Below are positions 52,562-64,000 of a DNA stretch of 64,000 bases, in pieces (the first letter of the stretch is position 1; each line of letters opens with the position of its first letter). A program made the position numbers and the translations under genes. Under the pieces are notes generated by a model. It made no database searches and was not told the DNA's origin. It was given only the letters and a program-made list of their open reading frames with translations. Source of the stretch: Saccharomycodes ludwigii (taxonomy: Eukaryota > Ascomycota > Saccharomycetes > Saccharomycodales > Saccharomycodaceae). The stretch lies in assembly GCF_020623625.1 (NCBI RefSeq), contig NC_060202.1:1134501-1198500 (forward strand). The letters are read 5' to 3'.

Positions 52562-52804
52562 TAAAATTATTACAATATATATATGTATGTATATATGTTC
52601 ATATCTTTCAATATTAGAGAATACATGGCACTAAGCATCATAAATTATATACACTTATTCATATATTTAAGATCAAAACCTATTTTTTAACCTCAAATAA
52701 AAATAATCAGTCATATTAATGCCCCCCAAAGGAAAAAAAAAGGGAAAAAAAATAAGATGAAAAAAAAAAATTAAAAGTTATCATTGATGAAAAAAGCAAT
52801 ATTA

Positions 52805-54448
52805 CTAGGGCTCTATTGCAGAAAGATTCCTCGGTGATGTTGGAGTGCCACTGCCCAATATTGAGTAATCGTTATTATCTTTATTTTTGATATTATAAAT
52901 ATTATTACTATCATAATATTTATTTGTTGATGTTTCAATTTTATGATTATAATAACAAGAATTCTTTGTAACATCCATAGCCAAAGTATCTCCGCTAGTG
53001 GTACTACTATTACTGCTATGATCATCATAATCTAGTTCTGAATGTATTCTTTTGCCTTTATCATCATTTTTATCTTCCACTTCAATGACATAAAAGTTGT
53101 CTCCAGCATCATCGTCCATAATATATTCCTCTTCATTATTGTGATCAGCATTTTTTTTTAAAATTGTGTTCGTTTGATTGCTATTGAAATAATCATTTTC
53201 AATTAGTATATCCTGCCATTCCATTAACTGGAAAATCAATCCCATGTTAGGACTTATGTTTGTGACTTCTAACTTTAATAAGTTATAAGCTTCCTTTAGT
53301 TTTTTGGTTTGATACCTCATAATATAAGCTACAATCAAACTTGCTGATCTGGAAACGCCACATTGACAGTGCACTAATATCTTTGAATTATTTAAAACAG
53401 CCTTCTCATACATTAATTCAGTCAAGCTGGGTAAATCTTCGATAATTTTAGTATCATGGGTCCATAAATAATGATAATAGTTGTCAGTACTGAATGTTTT
53501 GAAACTACGTTGCCTACCTGCACTGTCAGTCAACTCTTTTGCTACATTTATTATTACGTCGAATTTAGTACTTTCTTCGATAGAAGGTTCAGAGTATAAG
53601 TAAATATTTGGTGGTACGACCAAAACTGGTCCATTAGGGTATGCGCCTTGCAAATCATCCTCATCCTCATCTTCTTCGTTGTAAGTCTGTACGCCTTCAA
53701 GATGATATTGATTTTTTTCTTTAAAAGCAGTTTGTGCTTTGTTTATAAAATTAGTTTGAGATAAATTTTTATTAGAAATGGATGAATATGTATTCCCTGA
53801 GGAAGGTTTGTTGTTAATAGTGGCGTTAATGGTTTCTGAAGTAGTCTTTGATCTTGTTCTTGTATGTCCCCTTATACTAGGAATTTTTTCCGTATTTTTG
53901 GAACTACCACTAATATTATTTGTGCTATTTTGATTTTTCTTATCAAATGTTGTATTAATGGAAAGAAATGTGGGTGAAATGTTACCGTTGATATTAATTG
54001 GAGATGAAGGTGGTCTGGCAAATAATGAATGCCCCCTTTTCAAAATAGGCTTAAAATTATTGGGAGTAATTGTGGTACCATTGTTCTCATTGATCAATTG
54101 AGTTGATTGTACATTTTGTAATGTGAAAATTTGAGCGTCACTATTCGTTTTAAATAATTTAGGTGAGAATGGCGCAACACCTTTATAATTATTGCTTTGT
54201 ATGCTTGATGTATTCGTTATTGTAGATGTGTCTTTTGTTGAAATACGATTACTAGTTGAAACATCATTTATACTCAATGATAAATTTTTTGTATTTTTCT
54301 TTAAATTCTGAGGACTTAGCATTAGTAATTTATTATTAATTGGCATATTTGGTTGTATAGGTGTCATAGGAATTTGATCATCTGCATCAAGATCTTCTTG
54401 ACTTTTTAAGGTATTATTCATTGGAAAGTTTGTAAAATCATTCTTCAT
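52805..54448 (-). CDS. MSG5: Dual-specificity MAP kinase phosphatase Msg5/Sdp1
   Basis: Dephosphorylates MAP kinases of the mating and cell-wall pathways (Fus3, Slt2). The catalytic domain covers about residues 270-415. It opens with GPVLVVPPNIYLYSEPSIEE and contains DVIINVAKEL, the active-site loop HCQCGVSRS (Cys361, Arg367) and SLIVAYIMRYQ. The N-terminal region is disordered but has a MAP-kinase docking-like motif, LKKNTKNLSLSI at 49-60, almost identical to the known Msg5 docking site, and an IFT tripeptide at 107-109 that recalls the IYT motif used for Slt2. It ends with an acidic, Asn-rich tail. Length 547 is nearer to Msg5 (489) than to the short paralog Sdp1. A single copy stands here where S. 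cerevisiae has MSG5 and SDP1 in the sister regions. Confidence 0.95.
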   Translation of the reverse strand: MKNDFTNFPMNNTLKSQEDLDADDQIPMTPIQPNMPINNKLLMLSPQNLKKNTKNLSLSINDVSTSNRISTKDTSTITNTSSIQSNNYKGVAPFSPKLFKTNSDAQIFTLQNVQSTQLINENNGTTITPNNFKPILKRGHSLFARPPSSPININGNISPTFLSINTTFDKKNQNSTNNISGSSKNTEKIPSIRGHTRTRSKTTSETINATINNKPSSGNTYSSISNKNLSQTNFINKAQTAFKEKNQYHLEGVQTYNEEDEDEDDLQGAYPNGPVLVVPPNIYLYSEPSIEESTKFDVIINVAKELTDSAGRQRSFKTFSTDNYYHYLWTHDTKIIEDLPSLTELMYEKAVLNNSKILVHCQCGVSRSASLIVAYIMRYQTKKLKEAYNLLKLEVTNISPNMGLIFQLMEWQDILIENDYFNSNQTNTILKKNADHNNEEEYIMDDDAGDNFYVIEVEDKNDDKGKRIHSELDYDDHSSNSSTTSGDTLAMDVTKNSCYYNHKIETSTNKYYDSNNIYNIKNKDNNDYSILGSGTPTSPRNLSAIEP

Positions 54449-55263
54449 TTCTGTCTACAATGGTGGGAGGAGATTTGCGATAAGTTTCTTTTCTTTTTAT
54501 TTATTATTATTTTTCTTTTGTTTTCTTTTGTTTTCTTTTGTTTTCTTCTTTTGCTTTTTCCTGTATTTAAATCAAAAGTGATAGTAGTAAGTATACTTTT
54601 ATATAATGCTTTTGCTACTTGTTAGTCCTATAATAGATTAAAAAAAGAATTTTCAATAAACAAACGAATAAATGGTTTATTCGTTTTAGAAATATTTTTG
54701 TTATAAAAATAGAAAAATAGTTTATTTTTTGGGTAAGTAAATTAATATTACAAATTCAAGCGCAGAAGCAAAAAAAAAAAAAAAAAAAAAAAAAAATTAA
54801 AATTATTTCTAAAAAAAGAACACGGCCAACTAAAACAAAACGGATAACGATACCATGGACTATTCTTAGTGTTTTTTTCTTTTTTTCGTTGTTTTGTTTT
54901 ATGATACATTTCTATCTGCAAAAGTTCGAGAATTCAATTCTGATACTTTAGAGAAATTATCATCTAACAAGAACTTTATTTAATTAAGCATCTTTGCCTA
55001 TGTTTCATCTTAGGGAGAAAATAAATAAAAAAATTGTTAGTTTATTGTTCCAAATTTATTAATTAAATAATTAATTAATCTATCTATCTATACATATGTA
55101 CGTTTTCTTTATTCTATAACCCAGTCTGAAGTGGATGGTGAATCTGTTACGTATATAATAATAAATAAAACATCAAAAAACAAACAATTATCCAACAAAT
55201 AAATATATGAAAATTGCAACAATCTAGATACAAGCCGTTTCGTTTCCTCCCTCCCTCTGGTTT

Positions 55264-55302
<39 letters not shown>

Positions 55303-55314
55303 AGTTATATAAAA
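54449..55314. other. MSG5 promoter and VAC7 3' spacer
   Basis: Carries a TTTTCTTTTG decamer repeat close to the MSG5 start, poly(A) runs near 54770-54796 and 55270-55300, and a short (TCTA)n run near 55077-55092. No gene seen. Confidence 0.55.
54511..54545. repeat. TTTTCTTTTG decamer repeat upstream of MSG5
   Basis: Three exact copies and a partial fourth, beginning about 60 bp upstream of the MSG5 start codon; pyrimidine-rich on the + strand. Confidence 0.85.
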
Positions 55315-60558
<5,244 letters not shown>

Positions 60559-62207
60559 AGCCTTAATGATCTATAATATTATATCTTCAGTGCTTCACTT
60601 TATCACTTATAAAGTTTGCAATTCCTTTGTTTTAACCTATCTATTATTATTAATTTTTTTTTCCTCTTCTTTTTTTCCTTTTAATTTTTTTAAAAAAAAT
60701 TTTTTTATAGAAGTAAATTTCTTATAATGTTCATCATAATTTTCTTAAATTTTTTATTGATTAATTAATATATCAGTTAAGGTGCAAGATAATTAAATGA
60801 ACACTAATCAAAAAAAAAAAAAAAAAAAAAAAAAAATATTATTATGTTATGTGATAGTTTATAAAATTATTCTAGTTTATTAATAGCACTTTTTTTTTTT
60901 TTTTTTTTTTTTAGTTGTTGTTGCGGCTTTTGTATGTAAAAGATAACCCGCACATCTCCATTTGATAGAATAAAGCATATCGGAGTATACATTTTTTTTT
61001 TTTAATGCAAAAATATAATTTACAAAACAGTGGCGGTTAAAAATACACTTATAATCATTTCAATTTGTGTAACAACTCTCAAATGCCCTTCACCAGGGCT
61101 ATAATTTTTGCCAACTTAGAAAAAAACAAAAAAAAAAAAAAAAAAAAAAAAGAACTATTTGATCGCCTATTATCAACCGCACAGAATTATATGTAAAAAT
61201 AAACCTCTAGACTGATTTAATTAACAAGTAAAAGAGACATTAAGATGATTGCTTCTTTTTCGCTTTCTTGGTATCTCAAATTGGGAAAGTTAACAGCTTG
61301 TTTCAATTGGAGTGAGGAGGGGAAAAAAAAAATAAAAAAGTATATGGACACTAACAGCAAAAGCAAAAAACCTCGCCGATATCTCGGTATTATTTACAAT
61401 ACATATATATATACTTCTTTTCACAGATTTTTATTGGCTCTAAGATTAATAAAATGAATTCACTTTCTGACATGAAACGTGTCAAGTAATATTTCCCCTC
61501 CAAAGAGGTTTTAAACATTTATAAACAAAGCTATAAGAATATCATATTATATTGTGCGAGATTTTACCAGAATTATCGGTATATTGAGATTTAATTTAAA
61601 ATTAAGCCTAATCTAGGGGCATGTGGTTTAAAATAGTATTTTTACACATTAAAATCTCAATTAAAAAAGAAAAAAAAAGGCAAAGGATCAAATAAAATCT
61701 CAACAAAAATAAAAATAAAAAGGGGGTGTGAAATCTTCTGTTCTTAACTTTTCTTCTTCTACGCAATAATACAGTTATGAATTGCACGCTTCATTTTTAT
61801 AATTGTTGCCACCATAAAAAACAAAAAAAAAAAAAGTACAAAAAAACAGTATGGCTATATTTTTTTTTATATGTAGTCAAATCTCTAATAAAATAAAGAA
61901 GTATCGTTGTTACAAAGACTTTCCTTTTCACGATCTAAATAAAAAAAAATAGGGAAAAAATAAAGATGCAAATTATAAAATGTTTGAAATAGTTCAAGTT
62001 AGTTCTTCATATAAATACCACACCAAACATCTCTCTTTTTACGACCCCAAAATTTTTCTTCTCTCTTTTTTTTTTCGTAATTCTATGGACAATCCTCATT
62101 TCTTATTCAATAATGCATCCAATAAGATTTTCTCAACAATGTTTTCTTTTTTGTTACATGGTTTAAGAGTATTCTTATGTTATACATAATTGTTTCCTTT
62201 TTTCCTC

Positions 62208-62241
<34 letters not shown>

Positions 62242-62489
62242 CTTTTTCATCCTTCGCTCCGTTTCGTTTCTTCTTCCTGATCTCGTTACTAGAAAATTTA
62301 AACATATTGCTTTTGAATAATCTTTCGACCAATTCTTATCATTCTCTTGTCATTTTGTTACAGACATGTGCTTTGATATTATTTATTTAGCTTACCTACT
62401 GAATCTGTAACCGGAAAATCAAACTGTAAAACAACAATAGACAAAAAAAAAAAGAAAAAAAAAAAAAAAAGAGATAATAACATTACACA
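60559..62489. promoter_or_regulatory. long divergent intergenic region of VAC7 and POR1
   Basis: About 1.93 kb between divergent genes, the longest gene-free stretch in the window. It contains poly(A) runs near 60810-60836 and 61128-61151, and poly(T) runs near 60891-60913 and 62213-62240. Small GC-containing hairpins include GCCCT/AGGGC at 61085-61099, and CCG-N6-CGG is at 61376-61387. Several reading frames of 65-126 codons are Phe/Leu- or Lys-rich and show no family features. A non-coding RNA is possible but unsupported. Confidence 0.5.
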
Positions 62490-63332
62490 ATGGCCCCAGC
62501 TTTTTTTTCTGACATTTCCAAAAACATCAACGATTTGTTGAATAGAGATTTCTACCACAACACCCCAGCATCTGTTGATATCAAAACCACTGCTCCAAAT
62601 GGTGTTGCTTTCACTGTCAAGGGTAAAACCTCTCCATTAGACGGTTCCATTGGTTCCAATGTGGAAGCCAGATTTGCTGACAAGGCTACTGGCTTGACTT
62701 TAACCCAAAGTTTCAGCAATGCTTCTGCTTTGAATACCAAAATCGAATTAGCTAACTTGACACCAGGTTTGAAAACTGAATTAATTACTGCCTGTGTTCC
62801 AGGAACCTCTAAAGCTGTCAAGTTAAATTTGAACTTTGTTCAACCTTTTTTCACTGCTAGAGGGTTTTTCGACCTATTGAAGGGTCCATCTTTCATTGGT
62901 GATGTTACTGTTGCTCGTGATGGTTTTATTGCAGGTGCTGAGGTCGGTTATGATATTGCTTCTGCTACCGTTTCTCGTTACTCTGCTGCCTTAGGTTACA
63001 CTGCTGGTGCTTACTCCATTTCCTTAGCTGCTAACAATGCCCAAGTCTTTACTGGTTCTTTCTTCCAAAAGGTTTCTCCAATTGTCCAAGTCGGTGCTAA
63101 GACCACTTATTCTGCTGTTTCTAACAGTAATGCAATTGAATTTGCCACTAAATACGAATTGGATTCATTATCTTCTGTTAAAGCTAAGATTGCCGATACT
63201 GGTATTGTTGCGTTATCTTATAAGCAAGCCTTGAATCCTGCTGTCACTTTAGGTGTTGGTGCTTCTTTTGATGCTTTGAAATTGGAAGAACCAATTCACA
63301 AATTAGGCTGGTCTTTATCTTTTTCAGCTTAG
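62490..63332 (+). CDS. POR1: Mitochondrial porin (VDAC)
   Basis: Voltage-dependent anion channel of the mitochondrial outer membrane, the main route for metabolites. The N-terminal helix region AFFSDISKNINDLLNRDFY is diagnostic. Next come alternating amphipathic beta-strands forming the barrel (LANLTPGLKTELIT, QPFFTARGFFDLLKGPSFIGDVTVARDG, GYDIASATVSRYSAALGY) and the C-terminal FDALKLEEPIHKLGWSLSFSA. Here KLGWSLSF includes the hydrophobic terminal strand used as the outer-membrane sorting signal. Length is 280 against 283 in S. cerevisiae. Codons look more uniform (GGT, GCT, TCT, AAG-rich) than in neighbours, as expected of a highly expressed gene. S. cerevisiae has POR1 and POR2; one copy is present here. 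Confidence 0.98.
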   Translation: MAPAFFSDISKNINDLLNRDFYHNTPASVDIKTTAPNGVAFTVKGKTSPLDGSIGSNVEARFADKATGLTLTQSFSNASALNTKIELANLTPGLKTELITACVPGTSKAVKLNLNFVQPFFTARGFFDLLKGPSFIGDVTVARDGFIAGAEVGYDIASATVSRYSAALGYTAGAYSISLAANNAQVFTGSFFQKVSPIVQVGAKTTYSAVSNSNAIEFATKYELDSLSSVKAKIADTGIVALSYKQALNPAVTLGVGASFDALKLEEPIHKLGWSLSFSA

Positions 63333-63468
63333 GTAGGATACCTGTGTTAATGATTTATTTTTATTTTTACTATATTATAACTTTATTGATTTATTATTTG
63401 TTTTATCTCCCTTTTTCTCCCCTCCCCCTCATGACATTCAATTCAAAATTCAGAAAAAAAATTTAAAG

Positions 63469-63511
<43 letters not shown>

Positions 63512-64000
63512 ATTAATCTGTATATTGTATAAATTGAACTAATAGTGTATTAAAGGAAAAAAAAAAAAAAAAAAAAAATAGGGAAATAATTAATGATAAT
63601 AATAATAAAAGCACTCATATTCATTTTATTACTATCTCTGTATGTATATACTTCCTTCCAATGCGAATGGATCGCTCAAACGTATTTGTTGGCCGTTCTG
63701 CATCGTTCAAGTATTTAATGTTACAAGTTCGTGCACTTAGTCTTTCGTCCGCCCTTTAAGTTAAGGATATCATCACTTCTATTTTAAAAATATAAACGCT
63801 GCAAAATTTATTGCTTTTAATAAAAGTGTGAGTGTAAGTACAAATGCAGGCGAAAGTTCAATGTTTTGATTGTTTTATCCAAAATTTAATTCGAAAATTT
63901 AACTCATCGAGTAATTGCAACCCAATTAAAGCCTTTTCTGTACACACATAAGAGTGCTGTTGTCTTCAAAAAAAAAAAAAAAAAAAAAAAAAAGAAAATA
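63333..64000. other. downstream region of POR1 to the window end
   Basis: Starts with a T-rich 3' flank, a (TA)n run at 63474-63506 and a poly(A) run near 63555-63579. The remaining 400 bp are of mixed composition, with no reading frame or RNA gene that I can identify. It ends in another poly(A) run. Confidence 0.55.

Larger units (their letters stand above)
51719..52804. other. HOS4 promoter and MSG5 3' spacer
   Basis: About 1.09 kb without a gene. It contains a poly(A) run (52050-52069), an exact inverted repeat at 52100-52144, and a trinucleotide block at 52473-52561. Both flanking genes are on the minus strand, so the left part is HOS4 upstream DNA and the right part follows MSG5. Confidence 0.6.

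Noticed and set aside
61245-61457. 70-codon frame between VAC7 and POR1
   Set aside because: Mixed composition with a poly-Lys patch from an A-rich run and no family features.

Overview
The window is nuclear DNA of a budding yeast close to Saccharomycetaceae/Saccharomycodaceae that did not go through the whole-genome duplication. It is strongly AT-rich, its genes are almost all intron-free and start and stop cleanly, intergenic DNA is full of poly(A)/poly(T) and (TA)n tracts, and proteins carry long asparagine runs. Twenty-five protein genes and one tRNA-Gly(GCC) are supported. No rRNA, CRISPR array, prophage, intact transposon or centromere was recognised. A species name such as Saccharomycodes would be a guess.

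Gene order is the clearest signal. From XBP1 to POR1 the genes interleave orthologs of two S. cerevisiae regions, YIL101C-YIL114C and YNL041C-YNL055C, in a single series with matching orientations. Those regions are the two sister blocks left after the S. cerevisiae duplication, so this window shows an unduplicated, ancestral-like arrangement. Genes with two S. cerevisiae copies (SLM1/SLM2, SEC24/SFB2, COX5A/B, MSG5/SDP1, POR1/POR2) occur once here. The left end (ICE2, SSN8, NCE103) is drawn from the same two chromosome arms but is rearranged and has large gene-free stretches.

Layout: 1-7.2 kb ICE2, SSN8 (cyclin C), NCE103 (carbonic anhydrase); 8-20.2 kb XBP1, COG6, DPH1, SHQ1, BOP3, YIP3; 20.5 kb tRNA-Gly; 21-31.5 kb LAP2, SLM1, ALG11, MOB1 and an unrecognised membrane protein; 32-41.9 kb PFK26, a YIL108W-type metallopeptidase, SEC24 and a YNL050C-like gene with a possible 5' intron; 42-55 kb COG5, HPM1, COX5, HOS4, MSG5; 55-63.3 kb VAC7 and POR1.

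The genes are housekeeping or signalling genes, not one pathway. Recurring themes are secretory traffic and Golgi (SEC24, COG5, COG6, YIP3, ALG11, ICE2), translation modification (DPH1, HPM1, SHQ1), mitochondria (COX5, POR1), lipid/PI signalling (SLM1, VAC7), and regulation (SSN8, XBP1, HOS4, MSG5, MOB1, PFK26). I did not find a convincing undescribed system. The items most worth checking are the candidate intron of the YNL050C-like gene, the unrecognised membrane protein between MOB1 and PFK26, an exact 10-bp inverted repeat upstream of HOS4, and two GC-rich islets in the long gene-free stretches around SSN8.
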